Origin: Aradus depressus
Taxonomy: Eukaryota > Arthropoda > Insecta > Hemiptera > Aradidae
Assembly: GCA_963662175.1 (NCBI GenBank)
Contig: OY759227.1
Coordinates: forward strand, 4,248,501-4,312,500
DNA: 64,000 bases
Direction of reading: 5' to 3'
The translations under genes and the position numbers were made by a program. A model generated the notes under the pieces. The model was not told the DNA's origin, searched no databases, and saw only the letters and a list, made by a program, of their open reading frames with translations. Below, one piece after another: positions 31,237 to 43,900 of this stretch (its first letter is position 1; every line of letters begins with the position of its first letter).

Positions 31237-31496
31237 TTTCTTACTTTACTAAATATATAATTACTAAACAAAAACAATGTTATATAAAATAGTAACCTTC
31301 TTTTGAAGTTGGCAAAAAAAAAATTATTTCTCAAAATTAAATGTAACCGTTATTTGTCTCTATTCTATCCTCTTCATCTTTTTCAACCTGTTTCCCTACT
31401 TTAATTAATATAAAAAAAAATTCTCCCATCAAGGTTTTGCCAAAATATGATGGGGCTTTGTGGCGAAAATCGTCCACACAAGGGATATGCCAAAAA
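31237..31496 (-). other. 5' leader of element 3
   Basis: 260 nt, nearly identical to the element 1 leader. It includes the candidate primer site TGGCATATCCCTTGTG next to the LTR. No gene is seen. Confidence 0.75.
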
Positions 31497-32289
31497 TGTG
31501 ATAAAAACTTGTTTGCTACCACATTTCCTGTAGAAATTTGATCTCTTTTGTTTATTTAAATTTTGATTTCTACAGTAGTTTGCCGAAAATTGCCCTAAAA
31601 AAATATTATCAATAATTTAAGACGTGCAATTTTTAAGAAAGTACACGTATACAACGAAAAAAAATTCAATTAAACAAACCTTACACTTGGATTCACAAAG
31701 AGATACCAATTTTTAAATAATTTTAAATAATATTAATTTCTAATCCAAAGGTTTTTTAAATGATACTACTGGGACAACAGGGAAGATGAATAGGATAGAA
31801 TTTGAAGAGGACAAATATTTGGGTTATTTGTTTTATTTGCACATTCTAATAAAAACAACTAAACATTGAACAAAGCAAAAGAAAAACAAAGCAACAAAAT
31901 CATTTAACTAAATACTTAAAAACTATTATTATTTTTATTTGGGCATATTGAAAAATATATATTATTAATTGTACCTTCTCGACGCCTCTACCACACAAAC
32001 CATACCCCGTCAACTCTTCACACTTTAATTCCACCCCAGTCAACTTTCATCTAATTGTTCAACTTCATTTTATTTAAAAATATCAAAACCACATGCACCG
32101 TTTTTGAGCTAGCTCACGACTCCATTCCACTTAACACTATTTCACAGCTGTTTTTTATATGTTTTCTTGTTTTGTTTCTCAAACACCTTGATATATATCT
32201 AATATATATATGATATTAGATTATAATAAAAAAATTACCTCTTTTCATTAAAATATTCATTAAAAAAATGTTCCGTAGTGTACATCACA
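31497..32289 (-). repeat. Element 3 5' LTR (793 bp)
   Basis: Pair of 27124-27916 with one visible difference. It should drive transcription leftward. The U5 inverted repeat is at 31528-31537 with 31566-31575. Confidence 0.95.
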
Positions 32290-32310
32290 ATATATATATA
32301 GATTTTTATG

Positions 32311-32624
32311 TTGTGCAGTCTTTTCTAACATATATACCACTATTATTATTTTGCATTTTCCCATAAGCGGATTTGTGCAGTCTTTTCTAACACACATACC
32401 ACTATTATATTGCATTTTCCCATAAGCGGATTTGTGCAGTCTTTTCTAACATACCTATCACTAGTATTAATTTGCATTTTCCCATAAGCGGATTTGTGCA
32501 GTCATTTTTTTTTAACACAATACCACTATTATTATTTTGCATTTACCCATAAGTGGATTTGTGCAGCCTTTCTAACATACCTATCACTATTATTTATGCA
32601 TTGGCATTGACCCATAAGTTGGTT
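32311..32624 (+). repeat. About 62-bp tandem repeat, five copies
   Basis: TTGTGCAGTCTTTTCTAACA and CATTTTCCCATAAGCGGA recur with unit starts at 32311, 32373, 32432, 32494 and 32559. Units are 59-65 bp and diverged. The repeat lies in the 3' part of element 2, where many LTR elements carry tandem repeats. Confidence 0.9.
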
Positions 32625-33812
32625 TCATACATCAGTACATTTATCTTTATTATACATATATGTAAGACCGTAGGAAATGGAAGATTAGTAGATTTGCTGG
32701 CAAGTATTTTTTTAGTTTTTTTTTTTTTGGGGTAAAGAGAGTGGAGGGATAGGATTATTCGCAGGAAGAATTAAGAATTTTATAAATAGTTTCATCTAGA
32801 TATGTTTTGTTTAAGAAAAGGGGATGTAATATAATTAATAATAAAATAATTAGAATACATGGGGATAATTTTTCTTTGAGACTTACAAGACGTTACTGAA
32901 AACTTAGATTTTGAGGAAGTTATTGAGGAAGTTAGAGCTATTAGAGAATAGATAGCTAGATATTTATATTTTTTGTGAGATAGCCTACCCAAGGAAGGGA
33001 GGATCCACATTTTCTGCGACGATATATGAGAATAATAATCTACGATGATATAAAAAAAGTTATTAGGGATTTGTTTTGAGATTAGGAAGTTGAAGTTTTT
33101 TTTTTGAGCTATAGGAGGAGTTAGGGAATGGGCGAAGGCCTAGGTAACGTCGAAAAAATGGGATAAGGAATATTTATACTTTGTAGGGGGGAATTTTGTA
33201 ACTTGAGAAGTTGACATAGGAAGTTGAATTTTAATTGAACCAAAGATATGTGAAGAAATATTTAGAAAATGATGATGAGGAATGAGGAACTGAATTTAGA
33301 AAAGCAACCCAATTATTATTTTTTTTTTATGATTTGAAGTAGAATATAAATTTTTTTTTTGAGATTAAGATAGAAAGAAAGATGGAAAGTAAGAAAATAT
33401 ATTAAGTGGTGAAGCGGCAATATTATAATTAAATATAAATTTGGTTTGTTTTGGGACATATGTCCAAAGGATATTAATTACAGTAAAGTTTGCATTTAGA
33501 TAATAATATGTTCAATATTTTTTTATATATGAAAATTAAAAGACAATTTGAGTTGTCTTCCGCTCGTCCAAATTGTAAAGGACTGAGCTCAGTTTATAAT
33601 TAGTGTGTAAAGAATTTTTTTTGTTTAATGTAAATTTGTTGTAAATGACAGGAATGAAGTGAAGTGACAGGTGCGAGATGAATTTTTGTTGACGTGGTTT
33701 GTGAGCGTAGAGACACCCAAAAGTGCCGGTTCACGACGACCAATTGGAGGACGACAGGAGTGGATGAAGGCGGCAAAAGGACCAGGATAAAACAGATGAA
33801 GAGGGAACCTTT

Positions 33813-33852
33813 GGAACAAAAATTGTGATTCTAGAATCACAATTTTCGTTCC
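33813..33852. repeat. 40-bp near-perfect palindrome
   Basis: Two 20-base arms meet at TCTAGA with no loop. One arm reads GGAACAAAAATTGTGATTCT, and the other is its complement with one mismatch. It lies 21 bp before the 3' LTR and just before the purine tract. Confidence 0.95.
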
Positions 33853-33873
33853 AGAAAAAATAGGAGAAGGCAA
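33853..33873 (+). promoter_or_regulatory. Candidate polypurine tract of element 2
   Basis: AGAAAAAATAGGAGAAGGCAA directly precedes the LTR start TGTAATG. It is purine-rich and ends GGCAA next to TG, like element 1 (GGCAAA then TG). Confidence 0.55.
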
Positions 33874-35313
33874 TGTAATGTAAACAAACCCGTTGCCAAG
33901 ACAACCGATGTCGAAGCGACGTTATTTTTTTGGAATCCATTTGAAAAAAAGAAACAGAAAATAAAGAAGAAAGAAACCTAAGGATGAAGAACAACTTTAA
34001 AAGAAATCAACAGGAAGAAAGGAAGAATAACTTTAAAAGGAAGAAAAGGTGGCTGTAGGCCTAACCTTACAGTTATCAACAAACATTTTAAATAATAATT
34101 ACAAGATCCACCGACTTCAAAAGGAAACTAAATTTTCAGAAAGGACTATTTTAACACCCAGGTACAAAATGAAACAGCTAAAAGAAGAAAGAATGAAGAA
34201 AATTTCAGGAAATTATAAGCAAAATTAAGAAAAGGTCAATAATTAAAAAACGAGTCGGTAGAAGGTTGTGAAAATTTTTAGGAAAAGACAGTTAATTATT
34301 AAGAAAAGATTAAAGAAGAAAAAGAAGAGAAAAACTGCCCACATCAGAAAGAAAAGCCAGTAGTAAATTTTGAAGAAACGGTCAGTTCTAAAATACATCG
34401 AATCAACTAGGCCGGATCCCATCTGAAATAATACAAGTGATCCGAAAGTGTATACCACAAACTTTAAACACTGTTTTCGAGAAATGAAGAAGGCAAAATT
34501 AAAAACAAAAGTTACAGAAAATTAAGATGACAATTTAGAAAAGAGAAGAAACGGAAGAAAGGAGAGAAAACACCAAAAAAATAATAATATTTAGAAGTAA
34601 AACAAGAGACAACAGAAAAAAGAAACTCGAATTTGCTACCCATAATTCCGTGCGGAGGCAGTTTAGTCAGTCTATGCTGGGTTCTGGTAGAGGTGGAACC
34701 GGTGAGAGACTGGTCTCTGTTTTTTTTGTTGAAATGTGTGAAAAGTAGTGAGTAAACAATTGAAACTGAGTAAAAGTGACCGGTAAAAGATTGAAGGGAT
34801 GTGGAGAGAGTGTGGACTCCAATTTTTATGTTAAAAAGTAAAATTTATTGTATATATGTTACAAGTGTGACGTCACAAGATAGTATCCATTTTTGTATAT
34901 AAATTTTTCAATATGGCCATTTCAATTTTTCAAATTCATAAAATTTATTTTAGTAAAGCCAATTTATTTATAACCATGTTTTAATTTCTTTTAATTTCCC
35001 CAAAATCTCTCTCAATGAAATTCAAATTTCAAAACCCATAGGCCTTGCGAACCCCAATAATACCTTTGGAGGTAAGTACCAATTATTCAGGATACAATAG
35101 TTATAATTAATAATCTATTTAGAATCATACCGGGAAATAATTTTTTTTTTTTATTGGTACCGGTAACGTAAATTCCAAGAATGAAAAGAGTTATTTATGA
35201 CATAGTTTTTTCCTTAGAAGCCTCACTCCAAATCAATATATAATTTTTTTTTATCTATTCAATTTTATATAACTATAGTCACATCAACATCAAGCATATA
35301 AAATAATCTAGCA
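33874..35313 (+). repeat. Element 2 3' LTR (1440 bp)
   Basis: Pair of 22713-24152. Differences seen include CCAAGACAACC against CCAAAAAAACC, GAAGCGACG against GAAAGGACG, and single changes near 34766, 34780, 34861, 34880 and 35131. The AAGT target duplication follows at 35314-35317. Confidence 0.95.
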
Positions 35314-36879
35314 AAGTATACATCATATTGCATATCTCCAGAATAAAAGACAGAGGTGCTAGAGCTCATGGAACACTTATCGCCAGTAACGTTAGCCATT
35401 TCAAGATGTCAGTGAACCGAAATGTTGGTGAGTGCTGTGGGCTTAAATAACCCAATTTCGAACGCAACATGTACATTTAGAGTGATATTTCCCAGAGGGA
35501 CTTTCTGGAATTATTAGTGTATTCCCGATCTACAAGTATAGATCATATTGCATATCTCCAGAATAAATGATAAAGGTGGTAAAGCTCATGGAAGACTTAT
35601 CACCAATAACGGCAGCCATATCACAATGTCAGTGAACCGAAATGTTGATGAGTGCTGTGGGCTTCAATACCTTTAATTCGAACACAACTTGTTTTCAGAA
35701 TAATATTATCTGTAGGGACTTTCTCGAATTTTTAGTGTATTTCCGATCTACAAGTATACATCAAATTGCATTACTCCAGAATAAAAGACAAAGGTGGTAA
35801 AGCTCATGGCAGACTTATCACCAGTAACGGCAGCCATTTCAAAATGTCAGTGAACCAAAATGTTGGTGAGTGTTGAGGTGTTCGATATCCTTATTTCGAA
35901 CACAACTTGTAGATTTAGAGTGATATTTTCTGGAGGGACTTTTTAGAATGTGTAGTGTATTTCCGATGTACAAGTATAGATCATACTGCATATCTCCAGA
36001 ATAAATGACAAAGGTGGTCAAGCTCATGGAAGACTTATCACCAATAACGGCAGCCATATCACAATGTCAGTGAACCGAAATGTTGATGAGTGCTGTGGGC
36101 TTCAATACCTCTATTTCGTACGCAACTTGCACATTTAGAGTGATTTTTTCTGGAGGGACTTTCTGGAATTATTAGTGTATTTCCGATCTACAAGTATAGA
36201 TCATATTGCATATCTCCAGAATAAAAGACAGACGTGCTAGAGTTCATGGAACACTTATCGCCAGTAACGGCAGCCATTTCAAGATGTCAGTGAACCGAAA
36301 TGTTGGTGAGTGCTGTGGGCTTCAATAACCGAATTTCGAACGCAACTTGTACATTTAGAGTGATAACTCCCGGAGGGACTTTCTGGAATTATTAGTGTAT
36401 TTCCGATCTACAAGTATAGATCATATTGCATATCTCCAGAATAAATGACAAAGGTGGTAAAGCTCATGGAAGACTTATCACCAGTAACGGCAGCCATATC
36501 ACAATGGCAGTGAACCGTAATGTTGATGAGTGCTTTGGGCTTCAATACCCCTATTTCGTACGCAACTTGTACATTTAGAGTGATTTTTTCTGGAGGGACT
36601 TTCTGGAATTATTAGTGTATTTCCGATCTACAAGTATAGATCATATTGCATATCTCCAGAATAAATGACAAAGGTGGTAAAGCTCATGGAAGACTTAACG
36701 CCAGTAACGGCAGCCATTTCAAGAAGTCAGTGAAACACAATGTAGATCTGTGCTGAGGGCTTCAATACCTTTAATTCGAACACAACTTGTTTTCAGAATA
36801 ATATTATCTGTAGGGACTTTCTCGAATTTTTAGTGTATTTCCGATCTACAAGTATACATCAAATTGCATTACTCCAGAA

Positions 36880-37560
36880 TAGATGACAAAGGTGGTAAAG
36901 CTCATGGAAGACCTATCGCCAGTAACGGCAGCCATTTCAAAATGTCAGTGAACCGAAATGTTAGTGAGTGCTGAGGTGTTCGATATCCTTATTTCGAACA
37001 CAACTTGTAGATTTTGAGTGATATTTTCTTGAGGGACTCTCTCGAATCCTTAATTTATTTCCGATCTAAAAGTATTCATCATATTGCATATCTCCAGGAT
37101 AAAAGACAGAGGTGCTAAAGCTCATGGAACACTTATCGCCAGTAACGGCAGCCATTTCAAGATGTCAGTGAACAGAAATGTTGGTGAGTGCTGTGGGCTT
37201 AAATAACCCAATTTCGAACGCAACTTGTACATTTAGAGTGATATTTCCCAGAGGGACTTTCTGGAATTATTAGTGTATTTCCGATCTACAAGTATAGATC
37301 ATATTGCATATCTCCAGAATAAATGACAAAGGTGGTAAAGCTCATGGAAGACCTATCGCCAGTAACGGCAGCCATTTCAAAATGTCAGTGAACCGAAATG
37401 TTAGTGAGTGCTGAGGTGTTCGATATCCTTATTTCGAACACAACGTGTAGATTTTGAGTGATATTTTCTTGAGGGACTCTCTCGAATCCTTAATTTATTT
37501 CCGATCTACAAGTATTCATCATATTGCATATCTCCAGGATAAAAGACAGAGGTGCTAAAG
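36880..37560 (+). repeat. Dimeric satellite subunit, about 438-bp period
   Basis: The segment with GAAGACCTATCGCCAGTAAC and CCTTAATTTATTTCCGATCT appears twice about 438 bp apart, so two monomers were duplicated together. Confidence 0.7.
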
Positions 37561-37899
37561 CTCATGGAAGACTTAACGCCAGTAACGGCAGCCATTTCAA
37601 GATGTCAGTGAACAGAAATGTTGGTGAGTGCTGTGGGCTTGAATAACCCAATTTCGAACGCAACTTGTACATTTAGAGTGATATTTCCCAGAGGGACTTT
37701 CTGGAATTATTAGTGTATTTCCGATCTACAAGTATAGATCATATTGCATATCTCCAGAATAAATGACAAAGGTGGTAAAGCTCATGGACGACTTATCACT
37801 AGTAACGGCAGCCATATCACAAAGTCAGTGAACCGAAATGTTGATGAGTGCTGTGGGCTGCAATACCCCTATTATGAACGCAACTTGTACATTTAGAAT

Positions 37900-40800
37900 G
37901 ATATTTCTGGAGGGAATTTCGTGAATTATTAGTGTATTTCCGATCTACAAGTATAGATCATATTGCATATCTCCAGAATAAATGACAAATGTGGTAAAGC
38001 TCATGGAAGACTTAACGCCAGTAACGTCAGCCATTTCAAGATGTCAGTGAACCGAAATGTTGGTGAGTGCTGTGGGCTTCAATAACCCAATTTCGAACGC
38101 AACTTGTACAATTAGAGTGATATCTCCCGGAGGGACTTTTTGGAATTATTAGTGTATTTCCGATCTACAAGTATAGATCATATTGCATATCTCCAGAATA
38201 AATGACAAAGGTGGTAAAGCTCATGGAAGACTTAACGCTAGTAACGGCAGCCATTTCAAAAAAACAAGTGAAACACAATGTAGATCTGTGCTGAGGGCTT
38301 CAATACCTTTAATTCGAACACAACTTGTTTTCCGAATAATATTTTCTGTAGGGAACTTCTCGAATTTTTAGTGTATTTCCGATCTACAAGTATACATCAA
38401 ATTGCATTACTCCAGAATATAAGACAAAGGTGGTAAAGCTCATGGAAGACTTATCACCAGTAACGGCAGCCATTTCGAAATGTCAGTGAACTAAAATGTT
38501 GGTGAGTGTTGAGGTGTTCGATATCCTTATTTCGAACACAACTTGTAGATTTAGAGTGATATTTTCTTGAGGGACTTTCCAGAAACTTTAATGTATTTCC
38601 GATCTACAAGTATACGTCATATTGTATATCTCCAGAATAAAAGACAGAGGTGCTGGAGTTCATGGAACACTTATCGCCAGTAACGGCAGCCACTTCAAGA
38701 TGTCAGTGAACCGAAATGTTGGTGAGTGCTGTGGGCTTCAATAACCCAATTTCGGACGCAAATTGTAGATTTAGAGTGATATCTCCCGGAGGGAATTTCG
38801 TGAATTATTAGTGTATTTCCGATCTACAAGTATAGATCATATTGCATATCTCCAGAATAAATGACAAAGGTGGTAAAGCTCATGGAAGACTTATCACCAG
38901 TAACGGCAGCCATATCACAATGGCAGTGAACCGTAATGTTGATGAGTGCTGTGGGCTTCAATACCCCTATTTCGAACGCAACTTGTACATTTAGAGTGGT
39001 TATTTCTGGAGGGACTTTCTGGAATTATTAGTGTATTTCCGATCTACAAGTATAGATCATATTGCATATCTCCAGAATAAATGACAAAGGTGGTAAAGCT
39101 CATGGAAGACTTAACGCCAGTAACGGCAGCCATTTCAAGATGTCAGTGAACAGAAATGTTGGTGAGTGCTGTTGGCTTAAATAACCCAATTTCGAACGCA
39201 ACTTGTACATTTAGAGTGATATTTCCCAGAGGGACTTTCTGGAATTATTAGTGTATTTCCGATCTACAAGTATAGATCATATTGCATATCTCCAGAATAA
39301 ATGACAAAGGTGGTAAAGCTCATGGAAGACTTATCACTAGTAACGGCAGCCATATCACAAAGTCAGTGAACCGAAATGTTGATGAGTGCTGTGGGCTGCA
39401 ATACCCCTATTATGAACGCAACTTGTACATTTAGAATGATATTTCTGGAGGGAATTTCTAGAATTTTTAGTGTATTTCCGATCTACAAGTATAGATCAAA
39501 TTGCATTACACCAGAATAAAAGACAAAGGTGGTAAAGCTCATGGCAGACTTATCACCAGTAACGGCCGCCATTTCAAAATGTCAGTGAACCAAAATGTTG
39601 GTGAGTGTTGAGGTGTTCGATATCCTTATTTCGAACACAACTTGTAGATTTAGAGTGATATTTTCTTGAGGGACTTTCTCGAAACTTTAATGTATTTCCG
39701 ATCAACAAGTATACATCATATTGCATATCTCCAGAATAAAAGACAGAGGTGCTAGAGCTCATGGAACACTTATCGCCAGTAACGTTAGCCATTTCAAGAT
39801 GTCAGTGAACCGAAATGTTGGTGAGTGCTGTGGGCTTCAATAACCCAATTTAGAACGCAACTTGTACAATTAGAGTGATATCTCCCGAAGGGACTTTTTG
39901 GAATTATTAGTGTATTTCCGATCTACAAGTATAGATCATATTGCATATCTCCAGAATAAATGACAAAGGTGGTAAAGCTCATGGAAGACTTAACGCTAGT
40001 AACGGCAGCCATTTCAAAAAAACAAGTGAAACACAATGTAGATCTGTGCTGAGGGCTTCAATACCTTTAATTCGAACACAACTTGTTTTCCGAATAATAT
40101 TATCTGTAGGGAACTTCTCGAATTTTTAGTGTATTTCCGATCTACAAGTTTACATCAAATTGCATTACTCCAGAATATAAGACAAAGGTGGTAAAGCTCA
40201 TGGAAGACTTATCACCAGTAACGGCAGCCATTTCGAAATGTCAGTGAACTAAAATGTTGGTGAGTGTTGAGGTGTTCGATATCCTTATTTCGAACACAAC
40301 TTGTAGATTTAGAGTGATATTTTCTTGAGGGACTTTCTCGAAACTTTAATGTATTTCCGATCTACAAGTATACATCATATTGTATATCTCCAGAATAAAA
40401 GACAGAGGTGCTAGAGTTCATGGAACACTTATCGCCAGTAACGGCAACCACTTCAAGATTTCAGTGAACCGAAATGTTGGTGAGTGCTGTGGGCTTCAAT
40501 AACCCAATTTCGGACGCAAATTGTAGATTTAGAGTGATATCTCCCGGAGGGACTTTTTGGAATTATTAGTGTATTTCCGATCTACAAGTATAGATCATAT
40601 TGCATATCTCCAGAATAAATGACAAAGGTGGTAAAACTCATGGAAGACTTATCACCAGTAACGGCAGCCATATCACAATGGCATTGAACCGTAATGTTGA
40701 TGAGTGCTGTGGGCTTCAATACCCCTATTTCGTACGCAACTTGTATATTTAGAGTGGTTATTTCTGGAGGGACTTTCTGGAATTATTAGTGTATTTCCGA

Positions 40801-40986
40801 TCTACAAGTATAGATCATATTGCATATCTCCAGAATAAATGACAAAGGTGGTAAAGCTCATGGAAGACTTAACGCCAGTAACGGCAGCCATTTCAAGAAG
40901 TCAGTGAAACACAATGTAGATCTGTGCTGAGGGCTTCAATACCTTTAATTCGAACACAACTTGTTTTCAGAATAATATTATCTGTA
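37900..40986 (+). repeat. 8-monomer HOR, 1758-bp period
   Basis: TTCGGACGCAAATTGTAG starts at 38751 and 40509, and AGAATATAAGACAAAGG recurs at the same 1758-bp distance, as does CATTTCAAAAAAACAAGTG. That is eight monomers. About 1.7 copies are present, with some changed monomers in between. Confidence 0.78.
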
Positions 40987-43900
40987 GTGAGTTTCTCGAA
41001 TTTTTAGTGTATTTCCGATCTACAAGTATACATCAAATTGCATTACTCCAGAATAAAAGACAAAGGTGGTAAAGCTCATGGCAGACTTATCACCAGTAAC
41101 GGCAGCCATTTCAAAATGTCAGTGAACCAAAATGTTGGTGAGTGTTGAGGTGTTCGATATCCTTATTTCGAACACAACTTGTAGATTTAGAGTGATATTT
41201 TCTGGAGGGACTTTTTAGAATTTGTAGTGTATTTCCGATGTACAAGTATAGATCATACTGCATATCTCCAGAATAAATGACAAAGGTGGTCAAGCTCATG
41301 GAAGACTTATCACCAATAACGGCAGCCATATCACATTGTCAGTGAACCGAAATGTTGATGAGTGCTGTGGGCTTCAATACCTCTATTTCGTACGCAACTT
41401 GCACATTTAGAGTGATTTTTTCTGGAGGGACTTTCTGGAATTATTAGTGTATTTCCGATCTACATGTATAGATCATATTGCATATCTCCAGAATAAAAGA
41501 CAGAGGTGCTAGAGTTCATGGAACACTTATCGCCAGTAACGGCAGCCATTTCAAGATGTCAGTGAACCGAAATGTTTGTGAGTGCTGTGGGCTTCAATAA
41601 CCGAATTTCGAACGCAACTTGTACATTTAGAGTGATAACTCCCGGAGGGACTTTCTGGAATTATTAGTGTATTTCCGATCTACAAGTATAGATCATATTG
41701 CATATCTCCAAAATAAATGACAAAGGTGGTAAAGCTCATGGAAGAATTATCACCAGTAACGGCAGCCATATCACAGTGGCAGTGAACCGAAATGTTGGTG
41801 AGTGCTGTGGGCTTCAATAACCCAATTTCGAACGCAAATTGTAGATTTAGAGTGATATCTCCCGGAGGGACTTTTTGGAATTATTAGTGTATTTCCGATC
41901 TACAAGTATAGATCATATTGCATATCTCCAGAATAAATGACAAAGGTGGTAAAGCTCATGGAAGACTTACCGCCAGTAACGGCAGCCATTTCAAGAAGTC
42001 AGTGAAACACAATGTAGATCTGTGCTGAGGGCTTCAATACCTTTAATTCGAACACAACTTGTTTTCAGAATAATATTATCTGTAGTGAGTTTCTCGAATT
42101 TTTAGTGTATTTCCGATCTACAAGTATACATCAAATTGCATTACTCCAGAATAAAAGACAAAGGTGGTAAAGCTCATGGCAGACTTATCACCAGTAACGG
42201 CAGCCATTTCAAAATGTCAGTGAACCAAAATGTTGGTGAGTGTTGAGGTGTTCGATATCCTTATTTCGAACACAACTTGTAGATTTAGAGTGATATTTTC
42301 TGGAGGGACTTTTTAGAATTTGTAGTGTATTTCCGATGTACAAGTATAGACCATACTGCATATCTCCAGAATAAATGACAAAGGTGGTCAAGCTCATGGA
42401 AGACTTATCACCAATAACGGCAGCCATATCACATTGTCAGTGAACCGAAATGTTGATGAGTGCTGTGGGCTTCAATACCTCTATTTCGTACGCAACTTGC
42501 ACATTTAGAGTGATTTTTTCTGGAGGGACTTTCTGGAATTATTAGTGTATTTCCGATCTACATGTATAGATCATATTGCATATCTCCAGAATAAAAGACA
42601 GAGGTGCTAGAGTTCATGGAACACTTATCGCCAGTAACGGCAGCCATTTCAAGATGTCAGTGAACCGAAATGTTTGTGAGTGCTGTGGGCTTCAATAACC
42701 GAATTTCGAACGCAACTTGTACATTTAGAGTGATAACTCCCGGAGGGACTTTCTGGAATTATTAGTGTATTTCCGATCTACAAGTATAGATCATATTGCA
42801 TATCTCCAAAATAAATGACAAAGGTGGTAAAGCTCATGGAAGAATTATCACCAGTAACGGCAGCCATATCACAGTGGCAGTGAACCGAAATGTTGGTGAG
42901 TGCTGTGGGCTTCAATAACCCAATTTCGAACGCAAATTGTAGATTTAGAGTGATATCTCCCGGAGGGACTTTTTGGAATTATTAGTGTATTTCCGATCTA
43001 CAAGTATAGATCATATTGCATATCTCCAGAATAAATGACAAAGGTGGTAAAGCTCATGGAAGACTTACCGCCAGTAACGGCAGCCATTTCAAGAAGTCAG
43101 TGAAACACAATGTAGATCTGTGCTGAGGGCTTCAATACCTTTAATTCGAACACAACTTGTTTTCAGAATAATATTATCTGTAGTGAATTTCTCGAATTTT
43201 TAGTGTATTTCCGATCTACAAGTATACATCAAATTGCATTACTCCAGAATAAAAGACAAAGGTGGTAAAGCTCATGGCAGACTTATCACCAGTAACGGCA
43301 GCCATTTCAAAATGTCAGTGAACCAAAATGTTGGTGAGTGTTGAGGTGTTCGATATCCTTATTTCGAACACAACTTGTAGATTTAGAGTGATATTTTCTG
43401 GAGGGACTTTTTAGAATTTGTAGTGTATTTCCGATGTACAAGTATAGATCATACTGCATATCTCCAGAATAAATGACAAAGGTGGTCAAGCTCATGGAAG
43501 ACTTATCACCAATAACGGCAGCCATATCACATTGTCAGTGAACCGAAATGTTGATGAGTGCTGTGGGCTTCAATACCTCTATTTCGTACGCAACTTGCAC
43601 ATTTAGAGTGATTTTTTCTGGAGGGACTTTCTGGAATTATTAGTGTATTTCCGATCTACATGTATAGATCATATTGCATATCTCCAGAATAAAAGACAGA
43701 GGTGCTAGAGTTCATGGAACACTTATCGCCAGTAACGGCAGCCATTTCAAGATGTCAGTGAACCGAAATGTTTGTGAGTGCTGTGGGCTTCAATAACCGA
43801 ATTTCGAACGCAACTTGTACATTTAGAGTGATAACTCCCGGAGGGACTTTCTGGAATTATTAGTGTATTTCCGATCTACAAGTATAGATCATATTGCATA

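Larger units (their letters stand above)
27124..32289 (-). mobile_element. Element 3: nested chimeric, pol-less relative of element 1
   Basis: A 5166-bp element on the minus strand inside element 2. Its two 793-bp LTRs differ at one base I could see (A at 27803). LTRs, leader, the first 175 or so Gag residues and 1.66 kb of 3' noncoding DNA match element 1. Between these, the whole of pol and most of gag are replaced by a different Gag C-terminus and about 400 bp of noncoding DNA that resembles element 2. It cannot encode RT or integrase and would rely on an autonomous element such as element 1. It is very young by its LTRs. Confidence 0.93.
32290..33873 (+). other. Element 2 body, noncoding, after element 3
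   Basis: About 1.6 kb before the 3' LTR. It has a five-copy tandem repeat (32311-32624), then AT- and G-rich sequence without long frames, a 40-bp palindrome (33813-33852) and a purine-rich stretch AAAAAATAGGAGAAGG before the LTR. No enzyme motif is visible in any frame. Confidence 0.75.
22713..35313 (+). mobile_element. Element 2: large gag-only LTR retrotransposon, interrupted by element 3
   Basis: A 12.6-kb span that is about 7.4 kb once the nested element 3 (27124-32293 with one target duplication) is removed. It has two 1440-bp LTRs with TG...CA ends, a 4-bp AAGT duplication, a TGG-starting candidate primer site, one gag-like gene and a purine stretch before the 3' LTR. No protease, RT or integrase sequence is visible anywhere in the body, so it must be moved by another element. 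I counted about nine LTR differences, or 0.6%, so it is older than element 3, as the nesting requires. Confidence 0.92.
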
